Source: Enterobacter asburiae
GTDB taxonomy: Bacteria; Pseudomonadota; Gammaproteobacteria; Enterobacterales; Enterobacteriaceae
Direction of reading: 5' to 3'
DNA length: 64,000 bases
NCBI RefSeq assembly: GCF_007035645.1
Contig: NZ_AP019632.1
Coordinates: forward strand, 3,906,001-3,970,000
Both the position numbers and the translations under genes were made by a program. The notes under the pieces are model-generated. The model did no database searches, was not told where the DNA came from, and was given only the letters and a program-made list of their open reading frames with translations. This document shows positions 52,591 through 61,506 of the stretch, in pieces (position 1 is the first letter of the stretch; every line of letters starts with the position of its first letter).

Positions 52591-52600
52591 GTAATCCTCC

Positions 52601-52623
52601 AGGCACCCGCTCAACGGGTGCCT
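52601..52623 (+). terminator. Terminator of the Srf/Tag-like block
   Basis: AGGCACCCG-CTCAA-CGGGTGCCT, a perfect nine-base stem starting eleven bases after the last stop, followed by TTC. G+C content rises again beyond it. Confidence 0.75.
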
Positions 52624-52719
52624 TTCAGACTTCCGCATGACACATTCTGACAGTTTCACGCTTTATCGTGATCGCCATATTTACAGCGGCTTATATCGTT
52701 ACGCTAAGAGAGAACTGTC

Positions 52720-53028
52720 ATGAGGCCTGAAATGAGCGATTTCACTGAACTGCCGGTCACTGGCTTTGTTAAGACCACAACAGCGGTCTACACGCGAAAA
52801 CAGAACCCCTCGGTATTCTCGCCCGTGGCGCGTGAACTCCCTGCGGGAAGCCAGCTGACGGTGCAGGCTGCGGTGATGGGGGATGCGGTGGAAGGCAACG
52901 CGCACTGGTATCGCATTGATGAGGATACATACATCTGGGCGGGGGCATGCACACGGCTCGATCCTTACCCGGCGTTTCCGCCAGGCACGCGAACGAACTG
53001 GATGGCGGTGGTGTTCGAGGTACGCTAG
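52720..53028 (+). CDS. Small SH3-like protein
   Basis: A 102-residue cytoplasmic protein with a bacterial SH3-like pattern: VYTRKQNPSVFSPVARELPA then GSQLTVQAAVMGDAVEGNAH and WYRIDEDTYIWAGAC. No signal peptide is seen, although SH3b domains are often extracytoplasmic. The start ATG has AAGAGAGA upstream. Between a strong terminator and a REP unit, so probably its own transcript. Function unknown. Confidence 0.7.
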   Translation: MRPEMSDFTELPVTGFVKTTTAVYTRKQNPSVFSPVARELPAGSQLTVQAAVMGDAVEGNAHWYRIDEDTYIWAGACTRLDPYPAFPPGTRTNWMAVVFEVR

Positions 53029-53034
53029 GTCCGG

Positions 53035-53070
53035 CGTAGGTCGGGTAAGACGAAGCCGCCACCCGACTCA
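53035..53070. repeat. REP unit before the ClpP paralogue gene
   Basis: GCGTAGGTCGGGTAAGACGA then AGCCGCCACCCGAC, of the GCCGGATGGCG family, between two convergent genes. Confidence 0.8.
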
Positions 53071-53086
53071 AACACGCCGCGAAAAC

Positions 53087-53689
53087 TTAATCCAGCTTCA
53101 GCTCGTCATAATGGGTAATCAGTTTACCCACGATACCGTAGTCCAGCGCTTCTGCCGGAGACATCCAGAAGTTGCGATCGGTGTCTTTTTTCACTTTTTC
53201 CAGCGGCTGGCCGGTGGCGTCGGCGATCAGCTTGTTCACGCGATCCAGCATGCGGATGATCTCGCGCGCTTCGATCTCAATATCCGTTGCCTGACCGCGC
53301 ACGCCGCCCAGCGGCTGGTGGATCATAAAGCGGGTATTCGGCAGCGAGTAGCGGTGTTCTTTTTTCGCCGCCAGGAAGATGGTGATCCCGGCGCTCGCCA
53401 CCCAGCCGGTGCCGATGACGTGCACTTCCGGGCGGATGAACTTGATGAAGTCGTGGATGGTATCGCCCGCTTCCACGTGGCCGCCCTGGCTGTTGATGTA
53501 CAGCTTGATCGGATCGTTGCTGACGCTTTGCAGCAGGATCATCTGGGTGATGACCTTCTGCGCCAGCTCCTGGTTGATCTCACCGGAGATCACAATCGAA
53601 CGAGACTCCAGCAGTTTTTGCTGCAGAGCGCCCGCGCCGTTTGACCCTTCCGCTTTTTCCTTGTCGCTATCTTTCAGTGTGTAGTGCAT
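53087..53689 (-). CDS. ClpP-like serine peptidase (paralogue)
   Basis: A 200-residue ClpP-family protein. The nucleophile Ser99 is in GWVASAGITIFLA and His124 in RFMIHQPLGG, and the handle-helix region ATDIEIEAREI is normal. At the place of the catalytic Asp (E. coli RDTERDRFLS) the sequence reads KDTDRNFWMS, so Asn173 stands there. It lacks a neighbouring tig or clpX, so it is not the housekeeping clpP. This variant group is often annotated as a Clp proteolytic subunit; activity may be altered or use another acid such as Asp171. The ATG has AGGAAAT upstream. Confidence 0.85.
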   Translation of the reverse strand: MHYTLKDSDKEKAEGSNGAGALQQKLLESRSIVISGEINQELAQKVITQMILLQSVSNDPIKLYINSQGGHVEAGDTIHDFIKFIRPEVHVIGTGWVASAGITIFLAAKKEHRYSLPNTRFMIHQPLGGVRGQATDIEIEAREIIRMLDRVNKLIADATGQPLEKVKKDTDRNFWMSPAEALDYGIVGKLITHYDELKLD

Positions 53690-53777
53690 TGTTATTTCCT
53701 CAGCTTGTCGCGCTCAAAACCAGAGTGTAGCCTGTTTTACCGGTGAAAGTCCTCACAGACAAATAACGAGGGATCTT

Positions 53778-54164
53778 ATGAATATTGCCCATGTCGCACT
53801 CTGGACCCGCAGCCTGAACGCCCAGGTTCAGTTCTGGGAAACGGTGTTTGGTGGCCGCAGTAACGAACGCTACGTCAGTAAAAATCGCCCCGGTTTCGAA
53901 TCACACTTTATTACACTGGATGACGGGCCGACCATCGAGCTGATGACGCTGCCGGATCTGCCCGACGCCCCTGCGCACCCGGAGTTTATCGGCTGGGCGC
54001 ATATCGCCATCAACGTCGGCAGCAAAGCGCAGGTCGACAGCATGGCCGGGCGGGCACAGGCCAACGGCACGCTGCTCAGCGCCCCTCGCATGACCGGGGA
54101 CGGCTTCTATGAAGCGGTAATTGCGGATCCGGACGGCAACCGCATTGAGCTTGTGGGTGCATAA
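53778..54164 (+). CDS. VOC-family (glyoxalase-like) protein
   Basis: A 128-residue vicinal-oxygen-chelate protein made of two beta-alpha-beta-beta-beta units: MNIAHVALWTRSLNAQVQFW at the start, then FIGWAHIAINVGSKAQVDSM and a C-terminal FYEAVIADPDGNRIELVGA. The fold serves lyases, dioxygenases and resistance proteins; the substrate is not known. Divergent from the ClpP-like gene by about 88 bases. Confidence 0.85.
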   Translation: MNIAHVALWTRSLNAQVQFWETVFGGRSNERYVSKNRPGFESHFITLDDGPTIELMTLPDLPDAPAHPEFIGWAHIAINVGSKAQVDSMAGRAQANGTLLSAPRMTGDGFYEAVIADPDGNRIELVGA

Positions 54165-54242
54165 AATCAGCGTTTCGTTGCTTAGCCGCCCCGGTCACGT
54201 ATCGCTATACTTCATCTTCATACGGTTATCATATTGTTAAAT

Positions 54243-54313
54243 GATAATGATAGTTAATGTGTTAAGATGAAAGTCAGCATAAACAATCCCTTACGTAACC
54301 GGCGGGATTGTTT
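54243..54313 (+). promoter_or_regulatory. Fur-like site and leader hairpin before FixJ-type gene
   Basis: GATAATGATAGTTAATGTG (54243-54261) matches the 19-base Fur consensus at about 14 positions. AAACAATCCC (54281-54290) and GGGATTGTTT (54304-54313) form a perfect ten-base hairpin 37 bases before the response regulator start. Both lie in the leader; neither role is proven. Confidence 0.4.
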
Positions 54314-54349
54314 GCATCCTCGACATGTAAATCAGCACCGGGGCGGTGA

Positions 54350-54967
54350 ATGGAACACATTGTGTATGTGGTTGATGACGATGACGCAGTCAGGCAGTCC
54401 GTGATCGGGCTGCTGGATTCGGCGGACCTGAACGCCGTCGGCTTTTCATCGGCAGAAGCGTTTCTTCAACACCGCTTTGAAGAGCTCCCGTCGTGCGTGG
54501 TCCTCGATATGCAAATGCCCGCCATCTCGGGCTTTGAGGTGGCTGACGCCCTAAAGGACAGCGGGCGCGAGATCCCGATTATTTTTCTTACCGGCCACGG
54601 CACTATCCCGATGTCGGTGCGCGCCATTAAAGGCGGCGCGTACGAATTTCTCACCAAGCCCGTCGAATCCACCGCGCTTATCGACGCCATTGAGTCCGCG
54701 CTTCAGCTGGCGGAACACAACGCCGTGCGCAATAAAGAGCACTACGCCCTGAAGCAGCGCCACATGTCCCTCACCCCGCGCGAGCACGAGGTGCTGACGC
54801 TGGCGATAAGCGGCATGCTGAACAAGCAGATTGCCGCCGAGCTGGGCGTCAGCGAGATCACGGTGAAGGTGCACCGCCGCCGCGTGATGGAGAAAATGCA
54901 GGTGCGCTCCGTCGCGGAGCTGGTCAGGGCCGTTGAGCGCCTGACCAATAGCCAGCCTGCGGAGTAA
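54350..54967 (+). CDS. FixJ/NarL-type response regulator
   Basis: A 205-residue two-component response regulator. The receiver domain (1-120) has Asp9-Asp12 cluster, phosphoacceptor Asp53 (VVLDMQMP), Thr in FLTGHG and Lys in FLTKPVES. The LuxR-type helix-turn-helix at about 138-200 contains LTPREHEVLTLAISGMLNKQ and IAAELGVSEITVKVHRRRVM. It converges with the giant sensor kinase gene, ending three bases from it, and is its likely partner. DNA targets unknown. Confidence 0.88.
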   Translation: MEHIVYVVDDDDAVRQSVIGLLDSADLNAVGFSSAEAFLQHRFEELPSCVVLDMQMPAISGFEVADALKDSGREIPIIFLTGHGTIPMSVRAIKGGAYEFLTKPVESTALIDAIESALQLAEHNAVRNKEHYALKQRHMSLTPREHEVLTLAISGMLNKQIAAELGVSEITVKVHRRRVMEKMQVRSVAELVRAVERLTNSQPAE

Positions 54968-54970
54968 CCT

Positions 54971-57900
54971 TTACCCTTCCTGCGCCGCCAGCGGCAGCGC
55001 AAACGCGAACACCGTGCCGTACGGCTCCCTGCGGCGCGCGCTCAGCTTCCCGCAGTGACGCTCGATGATGCTGGCGCTGATGGTCAGCCCCATCCCCATC
55101 CCCTGCGCTTTGGTAGAGTAGAACGAGTCAAAAATCTGCTCCAGCCGCTCGGGCTCAATGCCGCTCCCGGTATCGGCGATCTCGACGATCACCTTCCCGT
55201 CCGCGTTGGCGGTGCTGAGGGCAATGGTGCTGGCGCGATCCTTCACCTCGGCCATCGCCTCTACCGCATTCATCACCAGATTGAGCAGCACCTGCTGGAT
55301 CTGCACGCTATCGCCGGTGATAAAGCTGTTCTGCGCCTGTAACAGATAATCAACGCTAATGTGTCTCTGCTCCAGCTCGCTGCGGGAGAGCGTGATGATA
55401 TGGTGGATCAGGTAGTGCATGTCGATGCGCGAGAAGGTGGGATCCTGCTTGCGGGTCAGGGACTGAATGCTGCGAATGATCTCCCCCGCCCGCGCGCCTT
55501 CCGCGGCGATCTCCTCCAGCCCTTCGCGCACTTTATCCAGCCGGGCGGGCTCGCGGTTGAGCCAGCGCAGGCTCGCCCCGGCGTTCGAGACGATGGACAT
55601 CAGCGGCTGGTTGATCTCGTGGGCGATGGAGGAGGTCAGCTGCCCGACGGTGGTGGCCCGGGACACCCGCGCCAGATCCGCCTGCGCGACCCGCATGGCA
55701 TCCTCCGCCGCGCGCTGGCCGGTGATATCGGTGATGATGCCGTAATACTCGTTCACCTCGCTGCCCACGCCCACCGGATCGCCAATCCCGAGGATGTAGC
55801 GCGTTGAGCCGTCGGTACGCTTAACGCGAAACTCCGCGCGCATGGAGAGCCCGTCGCGCACGCTTTGGGTGACGATGGCGCTGATGCGGGCGTAATCGTC
55901 CTCATGGACGAAGGTCAAAAACTCCGCCATGGAGATCGTCTTTTGCTGCCCGGGCAGGCCGAGAATGCGGGCGTACTCTTCCGAGACAAACATCAGATCC
56001 TGCTCCAGCTCCCAGCGCCAGCTGCCGGTGTGGCTGATCTGCTCGCCGAGCATCAGAGAGGTCTGGCTGGATCGCAGCTCTTTCTCCACCCGGCGGCGCT
56101 GGATGTTCTCCGCCAGCAGCTCAGCGTACAGCCGCGCCGTCTCCAGGGATACCGCAGCCTGCGCGCCCAGCAGGCTCACCACGCGCGAGTGCTCGGCGGT
56201 GAAAACCTCCGGCATCAGGCGGTTTTCGAGGTAGAGCACGCCTACCAGCCGCGCCTGTTTGAACATCGGGACGCACATGACCGCCGCCCCCGAGGTCACC
56301 AGATAAGGGTCCTGACTGAAGGGATGGAACTCCTCCGGCCTGCCGGTGCGGATCTCCTGCCCGGTGCGGATCACCGCCGCCAGCACCGACAGCGGCAGGT
56401 CGGTCGCCGTCGGCACGTCTTTCAGGATCCGCACCCGCACGCCCTCGGTGCTGGTCCAGGCGCTGGCCTCAATCTCCGGAATCAGGCTCTCACTCACGCG
56501 CAGCAGCAGGCCGCGCTGCGCCCCGGCGCGTTCGAGCAGGATGGTCATCAGGTTTTCGATTAAGCGCTCCAGGTTAATCTCTTCCGACAGCGCGCGGGAG
56601 GCTTTGATGACGCTTTGCAGATCGCGGATGGTCTCATTCTGGGCGAACGCCACCGTGTCGTAGGCGCTGGCCTGCCCGGAGGCCAGCAGGTGCGGGAAAT
56701 CCTGCTCCAGCTGGCGCACCTTGGCCTGCGCGCCCGCGCGGCCCCAGGCGGCAATCGAGCCGCGGAAGTGCGCGTCTGAGGCGGTCGGGTAGCCGCAGGA
56801 CAGCGCAAAGCGGCCCGCCAGCTCGTGGGCCAGAGCGTTGATCGGGTTAAAGCCGCCCTCGCGGGAGAGCCGGACCGCCTTCTCATACTGCTCGAGCGCA
56901 ATGCTGTTCATTCCGTCCAGACGCACGATTTCGGCGTAAATCAGCGCCTCTTTATCCGCGAACGTGCCGGGATTAACGCGCGCCCAGAGGGCGATTTTGT
57001 CGTAGTGGGCGTGAATGCTGCGGCGGTGGTTCGCCGAGAAGGTCTCCGGCGTCAGCTGACGGGAGAGCGCCAGGGCGCTGTAGAGATGGTAATCCAGCAG
57101 ATGGATGTGGCCCGGCGCAGACCACGCGTACCAGCCCGCCATCTCGAGATCCGCCTGCGCGTCGGCATATTCGCCGCAGGTAAAGTGCGCCATGCCGCGA
57201 TACAGCCAGTACCAGAAGAGCATGGTGGAGTTTTTCTCCGGCGCCTGCTCCGGCGACGCGGGAAGCAGCGCCTCCGGCAGCACCTGCGACGCGGTCCAGG
57301 TGCCGATGACCGGCGTTCGCAGAAACTCAACGTAGCCGCGCTGGACCATCAGAATGGTTTCCACGTCCTGGAAGTGGGTTTTACGCACGAACGCCAGGCC
57401 GCGATCGATGCTGGTCAGCACCCCGTCCAGGTGATCGCCCCGCGAGAGGAAGTTAATCACCTGGTGGCAGGCCGCAAAGCAGGCCATCGTCATATCCCCG
57501 TGGGTCACCGCCGAGGTGAAGCAGGCCTTCGCGCACTCGATGGTAAACGATAAAGGCTGGGTCCAGACGCTGAGCTGGTCGAGCGGCAGCAGGGTTTTGG
57601 CTTCGAACGCGTCGTAGCCGTGGCGATTGACCAGCTCGCGGGCCAGGGTGCCGTACTGGAACCCGAGGCGGTACTCGGCGTAGCGGTGGCCAATCAGCAC
57701 GCCAAACCAGGCCATCGCCGTGGTGGAGGCGCCGGTAATGCCGTGGTCGAGGGTCAGGTGCATCATGCGGCAGAGCAGCAAAAAGTGCAGGCGCGGGCAG
57801 ATGAAGCTGGCGCAAATGCTGGCGCTGTAGAGCAGGTTCATCACCGCTTCGGTTTCCGGATTATCCATCCGCGACAGCTGGGCAAACAGGTTTTGCGGCG

Positions 57901-60553
57901 CGTCGGCCGTGCGGTTGCAAAACAGCGCCCAGGCCTCGTCGCAGTCGGCATCTTCCGGATAGCGGCTAATCTGGATCCCGAAAATCCCCAGCCAGCAGAG
58001 CGCCGCCTCCAGCGCCAGACGGCTGTCCGACTGGCGAATGTACACCTCCACCAGCAGGTTCGCCGCCAGCGCCTTTTCGGTCAGCCCGCCGGGGCAGCCG
58101 AGAATGGCGTCACACAGCTCGCGGGTCCGCTCCAGGTGCCCCAGCGCAAACTCGCAGCCCGCCTCTTCGATATCGAGCATAAAGTCCGACACCGTCCCGG
58201 CGTTGCCCAGCGCTCTGGCGGTCTGGATATAGCCGAGCGCCGAAGGATAATCCCCCGAGCGCTTCGCGCGTCGCGCGGCCAGAAGGCTCAGCTCGCGGAA
58301 CATCTCGCGCTGCGGGGCGGGCTGGATGCTGTCCAGCGCGGCCGTGACGTGGTGAACGGCGCGGAACAGCAGCTCGTTCCCCGCCGCCTGACGCGCGGCG
58401 TCGGCCAGCAGGCTGGCGGTGGTCAGGTGAATATGGCTTCTCTCATGCCGATCCAGCAGCGCAAAGGCGGCCTCCTGCACCCGGTCGTGGGTGAAGGCGT
58501 ACTTTTTTTCCGCCAGCACGATGAGCTGGGCCATCACCGCCGGGTGCAGCGCATAGCGCATTTCCGCCATCGACAGGCCGACCACGCGGCAGATCATCTC
58601 CATCTCGCCCGTGCCGCCGAGGCAGGCGATGCTGCCCAGCAGGCGGCGCGTCTCGTCGGGGAGTTCTTCAAGCTGCTCCAGCACCAGGGTGACGAGGTTT
58701 TCGGTGTAGTGCCTGGCGCGGATCGCCTGCAGATCGTAGTGCCACTTGTCCTGATATTTGTTGTGCACCACCAGGCCGTCATCCACGATGCGGCGGAAAA
58801 ACTCGTGCACAAAGAGCGGGTTGCCGCCCGTCTTCTCGTGGATCAGCGTGGCGAGGTCGGTCGTCGCCGCGCTGCGGGTGCGAAATACCGTCGCCAGCCA
58901 GCGCGCCACCGCTTTCACGGAAAGCGCCTGCGGGACAATCTCGCTCGCGTTTTGCGCCGCCTCCGGCAGGCCTGCCAGCAGCGCCTGCAGGGCGGCGTCG
59001 GGCACGGCGCTGATATCCCGGTGGGCCGCGACCACCAGCAGCGGAACAGCGCCGCAGTTCATCAGCAGATACTTGAGCGTGTGCAGGCTGGCCGCGTCGC
59101 TCCACTGGAGATCGTCGAGCACCAGCACCAGCGGGCAGCCCTGCGAGGCAAAGGTTTTTACCAGCGCCAGCACCATATGGCTGAAGCGCGCCCGGGCATC
59201 TATGGAAAACGTATCCGCCGAGAAGCGCGGCTTGCTCTCCAGCAGCAGGCCCAGCTCGGGCACCAGGCTGACTGCCAGCGCTTCGTACCCCTCCAGGGCG
59301 CGAGACAGGCGGATTTTCCACTTCGCCACCTCGTCTGCGGGCAGCCCCAGCAGGTGCAGCGTCAGGGCGCGGAACGCGGAACTTAATACGCCGTAGGGCA
59401 GCGACGGCGAAAACTGGTCGACTTTGCCCACCGCCAGCAGCACCGTGCGCTGCTGCAGCGTTTTGAGAGCCGTCGCGATAATTGAGGATTTGCCGATCCC
59501 CGACGGCCCGCCGATCGTCACCAGCTCCGGCATCAGGTTCTGCCCCACCCGCTCAAACGCGGCAATGACGTCGTTCGCCTGCGGATGCGTCGCGAAGAGG
59601 GAGTCCGCCAGATGGATCGCCGGGGTGCGGTCCTGCTGGCCGGGGGTAAAGGCGACGATCTCGCCCTCGCAGGTCAGCGTCGCCTGGCAGCGGCGGAGGT
59701 CGGCAATCAGCCCGTCGACCGTCTGGTAGCGGTTATCGGGGTGCTTTTCCAGCAGCTTCAGGATGATGGTCGACAGCATTCCCGGCACGTCCGGGCGGAT
59801 CGCGTCCGGGGCCAGCGGCGCGGAGGCAATATGGTAGTGCGCCCAGTTGGCCCGATCGTCCTCCCCCAGCTCAAACGGCAGGCGTCCGGTCAGAAGTTCG
59901 TACAGCACCATACCGAGGCTGTAGAGATCGCTGCGGCCGTCGACGGGGCGCTGGGTGCGGGTGGTGTGCTCCGGCGACATATACGCAGGCGTACCGCCTG
60001 AAACGGCAAGCCGGGTCTGGGTGATGGCATCGGAGAGACTGCTGGAAAGGCCAAAGCTGCCCAGGCGGCAGGTGGCGTCGTGATGAACAAAAATACTGCC
60101 GGGCTTGATATCGCCGTGGATCAGGTTTTGCAGATGCATCTGGCGCAGGGGAACGCAGATCTGGATCGCCATCTCGAGAAAGCGCGTGATGCCCGAGATC
60201 GCCCTGCCCGCGCGCCGCGCCAGCAGCTCAAACGAAAACGGGGCGTACACCAGCGCGAAGCGCCCCCGATACTGGGTGGACGCGACGGCGCGAATGGCCC
60301 AGCTGTCCTGCAGCGCGTCGCGCAGCGCAAACTCGTTTTTAAGCAGCCGGGTGGCCCGCTCTTCCTCTTCGTCGCTCACCGCGGTGGCGATAATGAACGA
60401 GCCGCCGGAGTGAGGATGTCGCGCGTGCATCCAGGCGATTCCGCCCTCCTGCGCCAGCACGGTAAAAATCACATCCTCTTTAAGGACAAAAACCCGCCCC
60501 TGGTGAAGATTCCCCTGGGCGGGCCAGAATGCAGGCTGCTCGTGTTCGTTCAT
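54971..60553 (-). CDS. Giant kinase-like / ATPase / sensor histidine kinase
   Basis: An 1860-residue cytoplasmic signalling protein. Domains are a Ser/Thr-kinase-like region (about 20-290), an AAA-type ATPase with Walker A GGPSGIGKSS near 345, a long helical TPR-like region (about 600-1290), GAF (about 1320-1480), PAS (about 1495-1610), and a histidine kinase. The phospho-acceptor is His1645 in SSIAHEINQPLMS, and the ATP-binding part has DTGSGIEPERLEQIF and MGMGLTIS. The kinase-like domain keeps the catalytic Asp (LIHGDIKPGSIF) but reads GSFG for DFG and Ser for the metal-binding Asn, so it may be inactive. Response regulators lie at both ends. Confidence 0.88.
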   Translation of the reverse strand: MNEHEQPAFWPAQGNLHQGRVFVLKEDVIFTVLAQEGGIAWMHARHPHSGGSFIIATAVSDEEEERATRLLKNEFALRDALQDSWAIRAVASTQYRGRFALVYAPFSFELLARRAGRAISGITRFLEMAIQICVPLRQMHLQNLIHGDIKPGSIFVHHDATCRLGSFGLSSSLSDAITQTRLAVSGGTPAYMSPEHTTRTQRPVDGRSDLYSLGMVLYELLTGRLPFELGEDDRANWAHYHIASAPLAPDAIRPDVPGMLSTIILKLLEKHPDNRYQTVDGLIADLRRCQATLTCEGEIVAFTPGQQDRTPAIHLADSLFATHPQANDVIAAFERVGQNLMPELVTIGGPSGIGKSSIIATALKTLQQRTVLLAVGKVDQFSPSLPYGVLSSAFRALTLHLLGLPADEVAKWKIRLSRALEGYEALAVSLVPELGLLLESKPRFSADTFSIDARARFSHMVLALVKTFASQGCPLVLVLDDLQWSDAASLHTLKYLLMNCGAVPLLVVAAHRDISAVPDAALQALLAGLPEAAQNASEIVPQALSVKAVARWLATVFRTRSAATTDLATLIHEKTGGNPLFVHEFFRRIVDDGLVVHNKYQDKWHYDLQAIRARHYTENLVTLVLEQLEELPDETRRLLGSIACLGGTGEMEMICRVVGLSMAEMRYALHPAVMAQLIVLAEKKYAFTHDRVQEAAFALLDRHERSHIHLTTASLLADAARQAAGNELLFRAVHHVTAALDSIQPAPQREMFRELSLLAARRAKRSGDYPSALGYIQTARALGNAGTVSDFMLDIEEAGCEFALGHLERTRELCDAILGCPGGLTEKALAANLLVEVYIRQSDSRLALEAALCWLGIFGIQISRYPEDADCDEAWALFCNRTADAPQNLFAQLSRMDNPETEAVMNLLYSASICASFICPRLHFLLLCRMMHLTLDHGITGASTTAMAWFGVLIGHRYAEYRLGFQYGTLARELVNRHGYDAFEAKTLLPLDQLSVWTQPLSFTIECAKACFTSAVTHGDMTMACFAACHQVINFLSRGDHLDGVLTSIDRGLAFVRKTHFQDVETILMVQRGYVEFLRTPVIGTWTASQVLPEALLPASPEQAPEKNSTMLFWYWLYRGMAHFTCGEYADAQADLEMAGWYAWSAPGHIHLLDYHLYSALALSRQLTPETFSANHRRSIHAHYDKIALWARVNPGTFADKEALIYAEIVRLDGMNSIALEQYEKAVRLSREGGFNPINALAHELAGRFALSCGYPTASDAHFRGSIAAWGRAGAQAKVRQLEQDFPHLLASGQASAYDTVAFAQNETIRDLQSVIKASRALSEEINLERLIENLMTILLERAGAQRGLLLRVSESLIPEIEASAWTSTEGVRVRILKDVPTATDLPLSVLAAVIRTGQEIRTGRPEEFHPFSQDPYLVTSGAAVMCVPMFKQARLVGVLYLENRLMPEVFTAEHSRVVSLLGAQAAVSLETARLYAELLAENIQRRRVEKELRSSQTSLMLGEQISHTGSWRWELEQDLMFVSEEYARILGLPGQQKTISMAEFLTFVHEDDYARISAIVTQSVRDGLSMRAEFRVKRTDGSTRYILGIGDPVGVGSEVNEYYGIITDITGQRAAEDAMRVAQADLARVSRATTVGQLTSSIAHEINQPLMSIVSNAGASLRWLNREPARLDKVREGLEEIAAEGARAGEIIRSIQSLTRKQDPTFSRIDMHYLIHHIITLSRSELEQRHISVDYLLQAQNSFITGDSVQIQQVLLNLVMNAVEAMAEVKDRASTIALSTANADGKVIVEIADTGSGIEPERLEQIFDSFYSTKAQGMGMGLTISASIIERHCGKLSARRREPYGTVFAFALPLAAQEG

Positions 60554-60562
60554 CCGCGATCC

Positions 60563-60943
60563 TTATTGTCGGCGGGCCAGCTCCCGCTGAATATGATCCA
60601 GCAGAATATCGATGTTAATAGGCTTACGCAAAAATGCAGCGGCGCCCAGATCAAGAGCGTACCGCTGCATATTTTCATCAGCATGACCGGAGATAAAGAG
60701 CACGGGCGGAGGCGGTACGGCCAGCAGCCGGAGCTTTTCAAACAGCTCCAGGCCGCTCATGCCCCGCAGCTTGATGTCGGTGATCACCAGCGCCGCGCCG
60801 GACAGGGCGAAAGGATGGCTCAGAAACACCTCTGCCGAATCAAACGTATCGGCGGCATAGCCTTCCGACTCGAGGAGATTACTCAGCCCGCTGCGGACGG
60901 ATCGTTCGTCATCAATGATGGCAATGCGCCACGGCAGCGTCAT
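60563..60943 (-). CDS. CheY/FixJ-type receiver-only response regulator
   Basis: A 126-residue stand-alone receiver domain. The acidic pair is Asp11-Asp12, phosphoacceptor Asp56 (LVITDIKLRG), and the conserved Ser/Lys regions FISGHA and FLRKPINID. No output domain. The ATG at 60943 is preceded by GAGAGGAAAGAG; longer starts are unlikely. It lies ten bases before the giant kinase gene on the same strand, so it may take phosphate from that kinase or pass it on, as in a relay. Confidence 0.86.
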   Translation of the reverse strand: MTLPWRIAIIDDERSVRSGLSNLLESEGYAADTFDSAEVFLSHPFALSGAALVITDIKLRGMSGLELFEKLRLLAVPPPPVLFISGHADENMQRYALDLGAAAFLRKPINIDILLDHIQRELARRQ

Positions 60944-60966
60944 GCTCTCTTTCCTCTCACAAATCA

Positions 60967-61227
60967 TTAAACGTCGCGATCGTCCTTCGCGGGCGCAGGG
61001 GGCGCCGTGCCGCTGATTTTCGGCACGCATTCGTGACGAAACCAGGCGAGGGTAAGCGGTTCGCGACTCAGTAAACGCCGTCCCACCGGGATGAGCTGCT
61101 CGCCCACCAGCATGCCAAACAGACCAAGCAGGGCGACAACCGGCGGTGCCGGGGAATGCACGTCGAGCAGGGCGTAAATTACCCCAGCAACCACGCCGCA
61201 CACCAGCGAAATTATCCATGCTTTCAT
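60967..61227 (-). CDS. XapX-domain small membrane protein (second copy)
   Basis: An 86-residue protein with two membrane helices (IISLVCGVVAGVIYALL and VVALLGLFGMLVGEQLIPVG) joined by the signature DVHSPAPPV. A cytoplasmic tail carries RHECVPKISG. XapX proteins have no settled function. It overlaps the start of the preceding XapX gene's stop in ATGA, so the two are coupled, and it precedes the receiver gene by 24 bases in the same direction. Confidence 0.8.
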   Translation of the reverse strand: MKAWIISLVCGVVAGVIYALLDVHSPAPPVVALLGLFGMLVGEQLIPVGRRLLSREPLTLAWFRHECVPKISGTAPPAPAKDDRDV

Positions 61228-61445
61228 GACGACGCTCCCGTCTGCGATTTGACCTGCGGAACGGTCACCGGAGGCGGCGGCGCGCCGTCGCGGGATAACA
61301 GATGACGCGTCGCCTGTTCACCCGCCAGCATCCCCAGCAGGCCAATCAGCGCCAGCGCGGGCGGCGCGGGGGAGCGCACCTTCAGCACGGCATACATCAG
61401 GCCAATCAACACGCCTGCCGCAAGGGATATCAGCCCAGTACTCAT
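61224..61445 (-). CDS. XapX-domain small membrane protein (first copy)
   Basis: A 73-residue protein with the same plan as its neighbour: helix (LISLAAGVLIGLMYAVL), KVRSPAPPA loop, helix (LALIGLLGMLAGEQ), then a Pro-rich tail. The two copies share the SPAPP loop and GxLxGEQ pattern, so they are tandem duplicates. AGAG upstream of the ATG. The first gene of a likely operon that runs through the receiver gene into the giant kinase. Confidence 0.8.
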   Translation of the reverse strand: MSTGLISLAAGVLIGLMYAVLKVRSPAPPALALIGLLGMLAGEQATRHLLSRDGAPPPPVTVPQVKSQTGASS

Positions 61446-61506
61446 TGTGAACTCCAGAGAAAGAGGCAGCGGCGAGCCGGATGAGGGACCAGCCCGCCAG
61501 CGGAAC

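Noticed and set aside
57620..59386. 588-codon frame opposite the giant kinase gene
   Set aside because: Shadow frame; the minus-strand protein has AAA and other recognised domains.
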